From Litoreibacter janthinus (lineage in GTDB: Bacteria; Pseudomonadota; Alphaproteobacteria; Rhodobacterales; Rhodobacteraceae), in the NCBI RefSeq assembly GCF_900111945.1, contig NZ_FOYO01000001.1, positions 3,045,751 to 3,109,750 of the forward strand: 64,000 nt of DNA, written 5' to 3'. The translations under genes and the position numbers were made by a program. The notes under the pieces were generated by a model that saw nothing but the letters and a program-made list of their open reading frames with translations, had not been told where the DNA came from and ran no database searches. Of this stretch, positions 26,094 to 35,549 are shown piece after piece (position 1 is the stretch's first letter; each line of letters starts with the position of its first letter).

Positions 26094-26378
26094 TTAACCC
26101 TTCATCTTCTTCACGATCATGCCGACGACCATCTGTACGACCAGCCCGCCAACACCGCCGCCAACGAGGTTGCCAGCGATTGCGCCCATATCCATACCGC
26201 CCGCGGCGTCGCCACCTGCTGCGCCCAGAAGGCCGCCCAACAACGTGCCACCACCGACGCCGCCGACAGCGCCAGCAACCAAGTTGCCAATGCCGCCCAT
26301 GCTGCCGCCTGAGTTGATTTTGCCACCGGCCAAGCCGCCAACGGCCCCACCGACCAGTTGAGAAATTAGTGCTTCCAT
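26094..26378 (-). CDS. Glycine-rich hydrophobic protein (glycine-zipper-like)
   Basis: The 94-residue product is about one third glycine (33 of 94), with repeated GG, GAVGG and GGLLG units alternating with Ala, Val and Leu, and a basic tail VKKMKG. The pattern resembles glycine-zipper membrane segments. There is no signal peptide. It sits alone between the importer operon and the DUF3422 gene. Upstream, a small inverted repeat CCGCAG (26401-26406)/CTGCGG (26415-26420) lies in its leader. Function unknown. Confidence 0.6.
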   Translation of the reverse strand: MEALISQLVGGAVGGLAGGKINSGGSMGGIGNLVAGAVGGVGGGTLLGGLLGAAGGDAAGGMDMGAIAGNLVGGGVGGLVVQMVVGMIVKKMKG

Positions 26379-26482
26379 AAGGATCCCTCGCTCTGTTGAC
26401 CCGCAGATCTTCGCCTGCGGTTGCGCAAAGTGATCATTTTTTAGGCAGTTTTGTCAACATATAGTGGAAGTTGACGTTACAG

Positions 26483-27763
26483 CTACTCCATCTTCTCTCG
26501 GATTCTGTGGACCATCCACCACACAGCCAGAACCACAAGCGGTGTGGCGACGGCAGCGAGCGCCAGTTTGGACACGCCGATCACATAGGCAGCTGGCTGC
26601 GCCATATAAAGCACCAGATTGACTGCGTAATAGCTGATCGCCACGACGGACAGCCCCTCGACGGTCTTTTGCAACCGCAGCTGAAGATCTGCCCGCTTGT
26701 CCATGCTTTCCAACAGTTTCTGGTTCTGCGCAGAGCGTTCGACATCTACCCGTGTCCGAAGCAGATCGCCCGCCCGAATGGCCCGCTCGGCCATGGTTTG
26801 CAGACGTCGCTCCGACGCTTTCACGGTGCGCATCGCCGGATCAAAGCGACGCATCATAAACTCGGCAAAGGTCTGACGTCCGTCGAAGCGCTCCTCGCGC
26901 AGAACCTCGATCCGCTGGTTTACAATCGCTTCATAAGCCCCTGTCGCGCCGAAACGGAACGACGATTGCGCCAACAGGCTTTCTAACTCGGCCGACGTCG
27001 CCAAAAGCTCGCGCAGGGTTTCCTCTGAGCCTGTGCCGCCTTGGGTCATCGCCGTCATCAGGCCAGACAAGGTTCCGTCCAACTCTCCCATTCGCGGCCC
27101 GAGTTCCCGCACGCGGGCAAGGCCCAGCATGGACATGCTTTTATAGGTCTCGATCTCGCACAGGCGCTGCACAATACGCCCGATGCGCCGCTCGCCCGTC
27201 GTCTCGCTGGCAAATACTGCAAGGCGCATATGCCCGGCGGCGTCGATGCGAAAATCCCCCGCAATTGTCGCCGCCCCGTCCAGCACGGTGCTGACCGCAA
27301 GGCTTTCAGGAACGAACCAGTCATCCACGCGCTTCGCGATCTCGTCCGCACCCGGGTCACCATCCACACGGATCAGCGCCGAGGTGATACGCGCGCCGGG
27401 TGATTTCGCCAGCCAATCCGCCGGAAACGACTCAAACGCTTTGGGATCGAACGGGCGCTCCTCCAAGGTCGGGAGAAACAGCGTGTAGGTCACGAACTCG
27501 GTGTGCTGCTCCCACTTGAGTTTGAACTTGCCCAATTCGCCAAACCAATGCGTCGCGTCTGGCTGAGGGTGCTGCGCTCCATATCGGTCCAGCAGTTGGG
27601 TCAGGTGCGTCCGGTCCGCGTCGCGGTCGCGCCCCGCCGCATCTTCCGGGCGCTTGATGGCAAGATAGATGGCTCCGCACGGCGCGTCCAAAGATGGAAA
27701 CGGTCGTGCGTGCAGTTCGTTGGCCAAAGCGTAGCGAAGCGGGTGGTCTTCAAGGTGGGTCAT
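26483..27763 (-). CDS. DUF3422 family membrane-associated protein
   Basis: The 426-residue product starts MTHLEDHPLRYALANELHARPFP, a conserved DUF3422 opening. A helical, probably coiled-coil region (about 300-370, ERRLQTMAERAIRAGDLLRTRVDVERSAQNQKLLESMDKRADLQLRLQKTVEGLS) leads into two C-terminal membrane helices (AISYYAVNLVLYM, VSKLALAAVATPLVVLAVWWMV). The C-terminal layout resembles CorA-like or mitochondrial RMND1/DUF155-like anchors, but the function is unknown. An in-frame start 14 codons upstream is possible. Confidence 0.85.
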   Translation of the reverse strand: MTHLEDHPLRYALANELHARPFPSLDAPCGAIYLAIKRPEDAAGRDRDADRTHLTQLLDRYGAQHPQPDATHWFGELGKFKLKWEQHTEFVTYTLFLPTLEERPFDPKAFESFPADWLAKSPGARITSALIRVDGDPGADEIAKRVDDWFVPESLAVSTVLDGAATIAGDFRIDAAGHMRLAVFASETTGERRIGRIVQRLCEIETYKSMSMLGLARVRELGPRMGELDGTLSGLMTAMTQGGTGSEETLRELLATSAELESLLAQSSFRFGATGAYEAIVNQRIEVLREERFDGRQTFAEFMMRRFDPAMRTVKASERRLQTMAERAIRAGDLLRTRVDVERSAQNQKLLESMDKRADLQLRLQKTVEGLSVVAISYYAVNLVLYMAQPAAYVIGVSKLALAAVATPLVVLAVWWMVHRIREKME

Positions 27764-27890
27764 GCGATCAATCTTAAGTGGCGTTGATCTAGCCATAGGG
27801 CGCACGAGCCCTTATGAAAACAATTTTTTCATCAAAATCATGGGTTTAGCGGTGTGCAATTGCATACGGTTCCACCCATTGGAAACGGCC

Positions 27891-27920
27891 GCGCCCCGAA
27901 GCCTCCCGTCTTCGGGGCGC
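27891..27920 (-). terminator. Terminator of the ornithine decarboxylase gene
   Basis: Perfect 11-bp stem GCGCCCCGAAG (27891-27901) / CTTCGGGGCGC (27910-27920), loop of 8, beginning 9 bp after the decarboxylase stop. The following minus-strand bases are only weakly T-rich (GTTTCC), so its strength is uncertain. Confidence 0.7.
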
Positions 27921-27929
27921 GTAATTGGT

Positions 27930-29108
27930 TCAGATGGTAACGACCGCGAGGGGCGGGAACCCATTGAAACCAATAGAGGAATAGGCAGATGTGTAAGCGC
28001 CTGTGTTGCGGATCAACACACGGTCACCTGCCTTTAGGGTCAGTGGCAATTGCATCGGGCGCTTCTCATACAGAACGTCCGCACTATCGCAGCTTGGCCC
28101 GGCCATAACACAAGGGCCACATTCGTCGCCGTCACGCGCAGTCTCGAACTGGTAGCGGATCGCTTCGCCCTCAGTTTCGGCCAAACCCGAGAAACGGCCA
28201 ATGTCGAGATAGACCCAACGGTGCATGTCACGCTCGGATTTACGCGACACCAGCATAACTTCTGCCACGATAACGCCAGCCTCGGCGACCATGCCGCGGC
28301 CTGGCTCTGCCATGATGCGGGCGACCTTGCCGAAACGCGCGGTCACTTGCGCCATAACGGCAGCAGCGTATGCCGTCGGGGCCTCAATGGCTTCGCCATA
28401 GAACGCAGGGAAACCGCCGCCGATGTTCAGCAGGCTTAGATCGTGTCCCGCGTCACGGGCAGCGTGCCAGATCAGCGCCAGCGCGTCCAAAGTCGGCGCC
28501 CACATGTCCGCCTTGCGGGTTTGGGAGCCGACGTGGAACGAGAAGCCGACAGGGTCCAGACCCAATTCTTTGGCGTAGTCCAGCAGGCGCAGGGCTGTGT
28601 CGCGGTCGCAACCGAACTTGCGCGACAGCGGCCAGTCAGCTTGCGATACTTCGACGATCAAGCGGATATAGACCTGCGCGCCGGGGGCATGCTCGGCGAT
28701 TTTCTCCAGCTCTTCGTCAGCGTCGGCTGCGAAGAGTGTGATGCCAGCAGCATAAGCAAAAGCGATGTCGGACGCGCGTTTGATGGTGTTGCCGAAGGAG
28801 ATGTCAGCAGGGTCAGCGCCAAGACCAAGGCAGAGTTCAATCTCGCCACGGGATGCCGCGTCGAAATGCGAGCCGAGGTTCACAAGTGTCTCGATAACCT
28901 TGCGCTCTGGGTTGGCTTTGACGGCGTAGTGGATGTCGGCGCGGCCAAGGCCAGCTTTCAATGCGCGGTATTGCTGTGCAACCAATGCAGTGTCGACCAC
29001 AAGTGTGGGGCGGTCAAATTCGCGCGAAGCAACAAAGGCATCCAGACGGTTTCGGACAACAGGTTGAGCGGACGCCTGAGCGTCCGAGAATTGTACAGTC
29101 ATGGTCAT
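27930..29108 (-). CDS. Ornithine (ornithine/lysine) decarboxylase, fold III PLP enzyme
   Basis: Decarboxylates ornithine to putrescine, the start of polyamine synthesis, possibly also lysine to cadaverine. The 392-residue alanine-racemase-fold enzyme is of eukaryotic type: YAVKANP with PLP lysine K64, FDAASRGEIELCLGLGADP, GFSFHVGSQ, LNIGGGFPA, AEPGRGMVAEAG, and the catalytic cysteine in GPSCDSAD (C340). In Rhodobacteraceae this type replaces the large E. coli SpeC. Single gene with its own terminator. A perfect 10-bp palindrome AACACGTGTT lies upstream at 29190-29199. Confidence 0.92.
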   Translation of the reverse strand: MTMTVQFSDAQASAQPVVRNRLDAFVASREFDRPTLVVDTALVAQQYRALKAGLGRADIHYAVKANPERKVIETLVNLGSHFDAASRGEIELCLGLGADPADISFGNTIKRASDIAFAYAAGITLFAADADEELEKIAEHAPGAQVYIRLIVEVSQADWPLSRKFGCDRDTALRLLDYAKELGLDPVGFSFHVGSQTRKADMWAPTLDALALIWHAARDAGHDLSLLNIGGGFPAFYGEAIEAPTAYAAAVMAQVTARFGKVARIMAEPGRGMVAEAGVIVAEVMLVSRKSERDMHRWVYLDIGRFSGLAETEGEAIRYQFETARDGDECGPCVMAGPSCDSADVLYEKRPMQLPLTLKAGDRVLIRNTGAYTSAYSSIGFNGFPPLAVVTI

Positions 29109-29371
29109 CTCCAGTTAGACCCGGCCATAACGGGGATTACCCGTGCGAGACCGCTCACTTCCAAGGGGAGACGTTACCGTCGCTACGTAAACACGTGTTG
29201 CGTTGACTGCTACAGGCCAGAGGCGCGTGCGTTGGCGTCTATTTCCGCCGTATCGGGCCAAACGCGAGTCGGTGCAAGCTTTATTTTTGTGGGGGCCGAA
29301 ATTGGTTGAGCTTACGCTCCGGAACCGCCCCACCGATCCGCGCGTTGAGGGGCTTAACCGGAGATTGCCTC

Positions 29372-30757
29372 TTGCCCAGCACCAAAAAACGCGACCTGAC
29401 CGAAGGCCCTGTCTGGGTTGCGCTGACGGCCATGTCTGCCCCCATGTCCTTCGGGATTTTCGCTGTAATCGCCGTTGGACTGGCAGACGCCTACTTCCTT
29501 GGTAAAGTCAGCGCTACGGCTCTTGCGGCGGTCGGATTTATCTATCCGGTGATCACCGCCATCACCTCCCTCTCAATTGGGTTGAGCGCCGGTGCGAATG
29601 CAACCCTGTCTCAGGCCGTCGGGCGAGCGGATACCGACGACGACGTGCGCCGATTAGGGCTGCACGCCATCGGGCTGGGATTGGTGCTCTCTGTGATCAT
29701 GGCGCTGCTTCTTTGGCCTAGCTACCGTTTTGTGTTCAGCGCGATGGGCGCAAGCGAGGACGTCTTGGGCGAAGTCGCGCAGTATATCCCCGTCTGGGCC
29801 CTATCTTTCCCCTTCCTTGTCGTCATGATGGTCACCAACGCGGTGTTCCGTGCGCATGGGGACGGTGCTACCTCTGCCGCAATCATGGTGCTCGCGGCCT
29901 TCTTCGGGATCGCCCTCAATCCGGTGTTGATCTTTGGCTGGGGCCCCCTGCCCGAGCTTGGGACGTTGGGTGCCGCACTCTCCACCTTGATCGGACGCGT
30001 CGTGGCAATGGCCGCGGCCTTATGGATCGCGTGGCGTCGTGGCATGTTGGGTGTGTGCGGTCATGCTCTTGACGGGCTGTTGGCATCCGTCAGGCAGGTT
30101 TTGAATGTTGGCATCCCCGCCGCATTCTCGAATGCCATCAACCCTGCCGGCATGGCCTTGGTTACCGCAGCAGTCGCCACAGTCGGCGAGAGCGCAGTGG
30201 CGGGGTTTGGCGCGGCGTCGCGGGTACAGTCCTTTGCACTTGTGCCGCTGATGGCCCTATCCTCCGGCATTGGGCCTGTGGTCGGCCAAAACTGGGGGGC
30301 CGAGAAACGCGACCGTGCGCAGACCGCGACGCAGCAAGCTTTCACCTTTTGCCTGATCTACGGGCTGGCCCTTGCAGCTGTCCTGATCGTGTTTGCGGAC
30401 ACATTGGCGGGCTGGGTCGGCTCGGGTGGGGAGGACGTGGCCTACGCCGCGTCCTACCTGCGCATCGTAGGCGTGTCGATGTTCGGCTATGGGATCGTCG
30501 TGGTCGCCAATGCCGCGATGAATGCGCGCGACAAGGCGCTGTGGTCGCTGTCGCTGTCATTGGGCCGCATTTTCGTGATCTACCTGCCGCTCGCATGGCT
30601 TGGTGTTTTGGTGATGGGCTACACGGGCATCCTGATTGCCGCCGTCGCGGCAAACCTGCTTGGCGCGTGGGGTGGCCTCGTGACCACCCGTGCGACCGAT
30701 CTGGTGCGCATCGACGTTCTCGGTATCAAGACGCCGTTGCGCAAGCAGGAGGCCTAG
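29372..30757 (+). CDS. MATE-family efflux transporter
   Basis: The 461-residue protein has about twelve membrane helices and two homologous halves (SFGIFAVIAVGLADAYFLGKVSATALAAVGFIYP in the first, AFSNAINPAGMALVTAAVATVGESAVAGFGAASRVQ in the second). It exports cationic drugs or metabolites by sodium or proton antiport. Likely start is TTG 29372, with GGAG eight bases upstream; another TTG at 29306 is also open but poorly supported. Tail-to-tail with the GST gene, sharing CTAG at the stops. Substrate unknown. Confidence 0.88.
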   Translation: MPSTKKRDLTEGPVWVALTAMSAPMSFGIFAVIAVGLADAYFLGKVSATALAAVGFIYPVITAITSLSIGLSAGANATLSQAVGRADTDDDVRRLGLHAIGLGLVLSVIMALLLWPSYRFVFSAMGASEDVLGEVAQYIPVWALSFPFLVVMMVTNAVFRAHGDGATSAAIMVLAAFFGIALNPVLIFGWGPLPELGTLGAALSTLIGRVVAMAAALWIAWRRGMLGVCGHALDGLLASVRQVLNVGIPAAFSNAINPAGMALVTAAVATVGESAVAGFGAASRVQSFALVPLMALSSGIGPVVGQNWGAEKRDRAQTATQQAFTFCLIYGLALAAVLIVFADTLAGWVGSGGEDVAYAASYLRIVGVSMFGYGIVVVANAAMNARDKALWSLSLSLGRIFVIYLPLAWLGVLVMGYTGILIAAVAANLLGAWGGLVTTRATDLVRIDVLGIKTPLRKQEA

Positions 30758-31611
30758 CCTTCCAGCTTGTCTTGCGTCTTGGTGTCGAAGTCGGAGGCGT
30801 CGTGGCGCTCGTGTAGCTGCCCTTCCAACGGGCCAGAGGTGCGATTGACCATGACCCCGCGTTGCACCGCAGGTCGTTTCGCGATCTGCTTTTCCCAGCG
30901 AATGACATGTTCATATTCATGCACGCTCAGGAACTCGCCCGCGTCATAACCTCCACCCGTCACCATTCGACCATACCACGGCCAAGTAACCATATCCGCT
31001 ATCGTGTAGTCTTCGCCCGCCAGATACTCGTTGTCTTCCAAATGCTTGTCGAGCACATCCAACTGGCGTTTCACTTCCATTGCAAAACGGTTGATCGGGT
31101 ATTCCTGCTTGGTCGGCGCATAGGCGTAAAAATGGCCAAAGCCCCCGCCCATGTACGGAGCGGATCCTTGCAACCAGAACAGCCAATTCATGCATTCGGC
31201 TCGTTTCGCGTGATCCGTTGGCAGGAACTCTCCGAATTTTTCGGCCAGATAGAACAGGATCGAGCCGCTCTCGAACACGCGCGTGAGGGTCGTCGTGTCA
31301 AACATGGCGGGGATTTTGGAGTTCGGGTTCACATCCACGAAGCCGCTGGAGAACTGGTCGCCGTCGCCAATCTTGATCAGCCACGCGTCATACTCCGCGC
31401 CCGTATGCCCGAGGGCCAAAAGCTCCTCCAGCATGATCGTCACCTTCTGCCCGTTCGGGGTTGCGAGGCTGTAAAGCTGCAAAGGATGTTTGCCGACCGG
31501 CAGATCCTTGTCATGGGTCGGCCCAGAGATCGGGCGGTTGATCGACGCAAAGGTGCCGCCGGATTCGCCCTCCCATGTCCAAACTTTAGGTGGAGTATAC
31601 TCTTCAGCCAT
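30754..31611 (-). CDS. yghU: Glutathione S-transferase, YghU (Nu-class) type
   Basis: The 285-residue protein has the YghU layout: a long N-terminal arm (EEYTPPKVWTWEGESGGTFASINRPISGPTHDKDLPVGKHPLQLYSLATPNGQKVTIMLEE), a thioredoxin-like domain with NPNSKIPAMFD and FESGSILFYLAEKFG, and an all-helical C-terminal domain (GEDYTIADMVTWPWYG). E. coli YghU is a disulfide-bond reductase using two glutathiones. ATG 31611 is selected from the conserved MAEEYTPPKVWTW start. Confidence 0.9.
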   Translation of the reverse strand: MAEEYTPPKVWTWEGESGGTFASINRPISGPTHDKDLPVGKHPLQLYSLATPNGQKVTIMLEELLALGHTGAEYDAWLIKIGDGDQFSSGFVDVNPNSKIPAMFDTTTLTRVFESGSILFYLAEKFGEFLPTDHAKRAECMNWLFWLQGSAPYMGGGFGHFYAYAPTKQEYPINRFAMEVKRQLDVLDKHLEDNEYLAGEDYTIADMVTWPWYGRMVTGGGYDAGEFLSVHEYEHVIRWEKQIAKRPAVQRGVMVNRTSGPLEGQLHERHDASDFDTKTQDKLEG

Positions 31612-31936
31612 GGAGTTTCCCTTCGTTTTAGAGGTTGAACACACATGACCCCGTCGCGCCGGAAGGTGCAAACCGAAAAACTTTCACCAGCAAAAATTCG
31701 ATCAATCAAAGGGGCGAAGTGCAAGACACAAAACCAGAACAACTTACTGTTTTCATTTATATAAAACACCACCACCTCAGGCACGGGCGTTCTTTCACTA
31801 TAACGTCACTGCAACCGTTCCGGACCAGCCTTCCTCAAAAAATGCGGGAACAATTTGATCAAACCGCCCGTTGTCTTCCCATACAGCGTCCGGAATGAAT
31901 TCAGACGCACTGGACCTAACGACTAGGAGACTACAA
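31612..31936. other. 325-bp gap upstream of GST and the small secreted protein
   Basis: Divergent intergenic region, relatively AT-rich in the middle (around 31755-31775, TTTATATAAAACA). It contains a 10-bp palindrome TTTGATCAAA at 31854-31863. It must hold promoters for both flanking genes, but I see no convincing -35/-10 pair and no gene. Confidence 0.4.
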
Positions 31937-32239
31937 ATGACCAAGTTTTTCACAACAACGGCTATCGCCCTTACCTTCGCAGCACCTGCTTTTGCAGACA
32001 TCAACGTTGAAGAGTATCTGGCATTGTCCAACAACTCCGCCGCTGAACGCATGGTCGAAGAGACTTCTACCGGTGACGTCGAAGCAGCAGAGATCAAGTT
32101 TGCTTTGGGCAACATGAGCGCCGCCGAGCGTCAGGTGTTTTTCGAGATGGACGATGAGTCCCGCATGGCGCAACTGATCGCCCTGCGCAAAACCGCACCG
32201 ATGAACAGCCCGGCAGAAGCAGCCGCTGCTTCTAACTAA
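31937..32239 (+). CDS. Small secreted protein of unknown function
   Basis: The 100-residue product has a signal peptide (MTKFFTTTAIALTFAAPAFA) and an acidic, helical mature part of 80 residues (DINVEEYLALSNNSAAERMVEET onward) without cysteines, rich in Ala, Glu and Met. Start ATG 31937 has AGGAG eight bases upstream; an earlier in-frame ATG would bury the signal peptide. Own transcription unit, closed by a bidirectional terminator. I do not recognise the family. Confidence 0.75.
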   Translation: MTKFFTTTAIALTFAAPAFADINVEEYLALSNNSAAERMVEETSTGDVEAAEIKFALGNMSAAERQVFFEMDDESRMAQLIALRKTAPMNSPAEAAAASN

Positions 32240-32276
32240 GACATACGCGGGCCGGCCATCGCCGGTCCCCGAAACA

Positions 32277-32308
32277 AAAACGGGCGCTCCGATTGGAGCG
32301 CCCGTTTT
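32277..32308. terminator. Bidirectional terminator between the small secreted protein gene and pntB
   Basis: Perfect 10-bp stem CGGGCGCTCC (32281-32290) / GGAGCGCCCG (32295-32304) with loop GATT, flanked by AAAA and TTTT so the pairing can extend to 14 bp. It works in both directions and serves both convergent genes. Confidence 0.9.
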
Positions 32309-32340
32309 CATGTGCAGGGCGGGGATACCCCGCCGCACAC

Positions 32341-33765
32341 TCAATCAATTTTGGGCAGCAGGCTGTCCAGAGACGCCTTCGCATCCCCGTAAAACATGCG
32401 TGTGTTGTCTTTGAAGAACAGCGGGTTCTCGATGCCCGAATAGCCCGTGCCCTGTCCCCGCTTGGATACGAAGACTTGCTTCGCCTTCCAGCATTCCAGC
32501 ACCGGCATACCGGCGATCGGCGAGTTTGGATCGTCCTGCGCCGCAGGGTTCACGATGTCATTGGAACCGATCACGATGGCCACGTCCGTATCAGGGAAGT
32601 CGTCATTGATCTCGTCCATCTCCATAACGATGTCATAAGGCACCTTGGCTTCCGCCAGCAGCACGTTCATGTGGCCCGGCAATCGCCCCGCAACCGGGTG
32701 AATGGCGAACCGCACGTTCTTGCCTTTGGCACGCAACTTGCGGACCAGTTCAGCCACCGAAGACTGCGCCTGCGCCACGGCCATGCCGTAACCCGGAATG
32801 ATGATGACGCTGTCAGCTTCGTTCAAAGCAGTGGCAACACCGTCCGCATCAATCGCAATCTGCTCGCCCTCGACCGCCATCTGCGGGCCAGCCGCGCCGC
32901 CGAAGCCGCCCAGAATGACCGACACGAAGGAGCGGTTCATTGCCTTACACATGATGTAGGACAGGATCGCACCCGACGAGCCGACCAACGCGCCGACCAC
33001 GATCAACAGATCATTGCCAAGCGAGAAGCCGATCGCCGCAGCCGCCCAGCCCGAATAGCTGTTCAGCATCGACACAACGACAGGCATATCCGCACCGCCG
33101 ATGCCCATGATCAGGTGGTAGCCGATGAACAGCGCCGCCAAAGTCATCAAGAACAGCGGGAAGAAGCCGCCTGTGTTGAAGTACCAAACCAGACAGATCA
33201 GCGACAGCGCCGCAGCGCCCGCGTTCAGCATATGGCCACCCGGCAATTTCTTCGCCGCCGAGTCCACTTTGCCGGCCAGTTTTCCATAGGCAATGACGGA
33301 GCCGGTGAAGGTCACGGCACCGATGAAGATGCCCAAGAACAGCTCGACCCGCAGGATCGAAATCTCGACGCCCGATTTCTTGGCAATGAGCTTGGCAAAG
33401 GTGCCGAATGTTTCTGGGTCGGCAGTCGCCACATTGCCGATCTGGATATGGGCAATAAGGCCAACAAAAACCGCAGCCAAACCGACCAGCGAGTGCATCG
33501 CGGCAACAAGCTCTGGCATTTGGGTCATCTGAACCTTGGTCGCCAGTTGGTAGCCAATGGCCCCGCCACCCGCGATCAGAAGCAACGACAACAGCCAGAA
33601 GCCGGAGCCTGGCCCGATCAGCGTCGCAGCCACGGCCAAAGCCATACCTGCGATGCCATACCAAACAGCGCGTTTAGCACTTTCTTGTCCAGACAGCCCG
33701 CCCAAAGACAGAATGAAAAGAACTGCTGCGACAACGTAAGCCGCGGTGGTAAATCCGAATTCCAT
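32341..33765 (-). CDS. pntB: NAD(P) transhydrogenase subunit beta
   Basis: Membrane and NADP-binding subunit of proton-translocating transhydrogenase, 474 residues. The first 260 residues form about eight to nine helices ([53 protein letters not shown]). The C-terminal domain III has the NADP-binding loop [29 protein letters not shown] and [27 protein letters not shown]. Follows pntA by 15 bp. Uses proton motive force to make NADPH from NADH. Confidence 0.97.
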   Translation of the reverse strand: MEFGFTTAAYVVAAVLFILSLGGLSGQESAKRAVWYGIAGMALAVAATLIGPGSGFWLLSLLLIAGGGAIGYQLATKVQMTQMPELVAAMHSLVGLAAVFVGLIAHIQIGNVATADPETFGTFAKLIAKKSGVEISILRVELFLGIFIGAVTFTGSVIAYGKLAGKVDSAAKKLPGGHMLNAGAAALSLICLVWYFNTGGFFPLFLMTLAALFIGYHLIMGIGGADMPVVVSMLNSYSGWAAAAIGFSLGNDLLIVVGALVGSSGAILSYIMCKAMNRSFVSVILGGFGGAAGPQMAVEGEQIAIDADGVATALNEADSVIIIPGYGMAVAQAQSSVAELVRKLRAKGKNVRFAIHPVAGRLPGHMNVLLAEAKVPYDIVMEMDEINDDFPDTDVAIVIGSNDIVNPAAQDDPNSPIAGMPVLECWKAKQVFVSKRGQGTGYSGIENPLFFKDNTRMFYGDAKASLDSLLPKID

Positions 33766-33780
33766 GATCTCTACCCCTAC

Positions 33781-35355
33781 TTACGATTTCTGGAACATGG
33801 CGAGCATGCGCCGTGTCACAAGGAAGCCGCCGAATATGTTGATGCCGGTCATGAAGACCGCCAGCGCGGCCAGCAAGATCACAAGGAACGACCCTGATCC
33901 GATCTGCATCAAAGCGCCCAGAATGATGATCGACGAGATTGCGTTGGTCACAGCCATCAACGGGGTGTGCAGCGAATGCGCCACGCCCCAGATCACTTGG
34001 AAGCCAACGAAGACCGCCAGCACAAACACAATGAAGTGCTGCATGAAGCTGGCCGGAGCCACGAGGCCCACACCCAGCAACAACGCGGCGCCAATCGCGA
34101 GCAACGTGACCTGTGTTTTGGTCTGTTGCTTGAATTCGGCAACCTCTTTGGCGGCCTTCTCTTCATGCGTCAGCTCTGGAACTTTCGGCTTCTTGGGTGC
34201 CGCTGCAATTGCTGCCACTTTAGGTGGTGGTGGCGGGAATGTGATCTCTTTGTCAAAAGTCACGGTGGCGCCACGGATAACGTCGTCTTCCATGTTGTGA
34301 TTGATCACACCGTCTTTTTCCGGTGTGAGGTCGAACAGCATGTGTCTGATATTGTTTGAATAAAGCGTAGACGCCTGCGCGCCCATCCGCGATGGGAAGT
34401 CGGTATAGCCGATGATAGTCACGCCGTTGTCGGTGACGATCTTCTCGTCCATGACGGTCAGCTTGCAGTTACCGCCCTTTTCAGCGGCAAGGTCCACGAT
34501 GACCGAGCCGGGCTTCATTGCTGCGACCATGTCTTCGGTCCACAGCTCTGGTGCTTCGCGGTTCGGGATCAGCGCGGTTGTGATCACGATGTCGATCTCT
34601 GGGGCCAGTTCGCGGAACTTGGCGAGCTGCGCTTCGCGGAACTCCGGCGAAGACACCGAGGCGTAACCGCCCGACGCGGAGCCGTCGGCCTGCTCTTCTT
34701 CAAAGTCGAGGAACACGAACTCTGCGCCCATCGATTCAACCTGCTCCGCCACTTCAGGGCGCACGTCGAAGGCATAAGTGATGGCACCCAGCGATGTCGC
34801 GGTGCCGATCGCGGCCAAACCAGCCACACCGGCGCCCACAACCAGAACCTTGGCGGGTGGCACTTTACCAGCGGCAGTCACCTGCCCCGTAAAGAAGCGG
34901 CCAAAATTGTTACCGGCCTCGATCACCGCGCGGTAGCCCGCGATATTTGCCATGGACGACAGCGCGTCCATTTTCTGTGCGCGTGAAATACGTGGCACCA
35001 TTTCCATCGCAATGACACGGGCGCCCGCTTTCTTCGCAGCTTCCATGCCATCCTCGTTGGCGGCAGGGTTGAAGAAAGAGATCAGGGTTTGCCCGTCACG
35101 CAGCTTCTTGCTCTCGGCAGCGTTGGGTTGGCGCACTTTGACGACAACGTCGGCCGCCTTCCACAATGCAGCGGCGGTCTTTACGACCTCAACGCCAGCG
35201 TCTTTGTAAGCCTTGTCAGAAAAGCCTGCCTTTTCGCCCGCGCCAGTCTCGATCACGCATTCATGGCCGAGTTTCTGAATTTGAAGCGCAGACTCAGGCG
35301 TCATGGCCACACGTGCCTCGCCCTCGTAAGTTTCTTTCGGTGCCCCGATTTTCAT
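33781..35355 (-). CDS. pntA: NAD(P) transhydrogenase subunit alpha (one-chain form)
   Basis: NAD-binding subunit, 524 residues from ATG 35355 (MKIGAPKETYEGEARVAMTPES, preceded by GGGGGA). Domain I shows the AlaDH/PNT core with the Rossmann motif VVGAGVAGLAAIGTATSLGA and GYTDFPSRM. A Pro/Ala/Lys-rich linker (PPPPPKVAAIAAAPKKPKVPEL) leads to about four C-terminal membrane helices. Some alphaproteobacteria split this subunit into PntAA and PntAB; here it is a single fused gene, as in E. coli. Operon with pntB. Confidence 0.96.
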   Translation of the reverse strand: MKIGAPKETYEGEARVAMTPESALQIQKLGHECVIETGAGEKAGFSDKAYKDAGVEVVKTAAALWKAADVVVKVRQPNAAESKKLRDGQTLISFFNPAANEDGMEAAKKAGARVIAMEMVPRISRAQKMDALSSMANIAGYRAVIEAGNNFGRFFTGQVTAAGKVPPAKVLVVGAGVAGLAAIGTATSLGAITYAFDVRPEVAEQVESMGAEFVFLDFEEEQADGSASGGYASVSSPEFREAQLAKFRELAPEIDIVITTALIPNREAPELWTEDMVAAMKPGSVIVDLAAEKGGNCKLTVMDEKIVTDNGVTIIGYTDFPSRMGAQASTLYSNNIRHMLFDLTPEKDGVINHNMEDDVIRGATVTFDKEITFPPPPPKVAAIAAAPKKPKVPELTHEEKAAKEVAEFKQQTKTQVTLLAIGAALLLGVGLVAPASFMQHFIVFVLAVFVGFQVIWGVAHSLHTPLMAVTNAISSIIILGALMQIGSGSFLVILLAALAVFMTGINIFGGFLVTRRMLAMFQKS

Positions 35356-35441
35356 AGAGGGTCCCCCATCGTCTAAGTGAATGTCACGCACAGATGAGCG
35401 TCAATATCGTCGCTTCTGGTGATTCACAAGTCGCTGGCGCG

Positions 35442-35457
35442 GTATACGAAAGTATAC
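35442..35457. promoter_or_regulatory. Inverted repeat between pntA and the SDR-kynU operon
   Basis: GTATAC-GAAA-GTATAC: each arm is itself a palindrome, so the site reads as both a direct and an inverted repeat. It lies 93 bp before the SDR start and 87 bp before pntA on the other strand. The form resembles GntR- or TetR-family operators. Which of the divergent operons it controls cannot be told from sequence. Confidence 0.45.
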
Positions 35458-35549
35458 TTCACCGACCTTACGTCAGAACGCAAGAATATGTCCCTCTGGA
35501 CGTCCCTGTCTGCGGCGCTAGGGTGGCGGTAATCTGGAGGGGATCGCAC

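Noticed and set aside
31854..31863. TTTGATCAAA as an FNR box
   Set aside because: The FNR consensus needs TTGAT-N4-ATCAA; the spacing here is too short.
32293..33897. 534-codon open frame antisense to pntB
   Set aside because: His/Arg/Asp/Gln-rich shadow without domain features that crosses a bidirectional terminator and two real genes.
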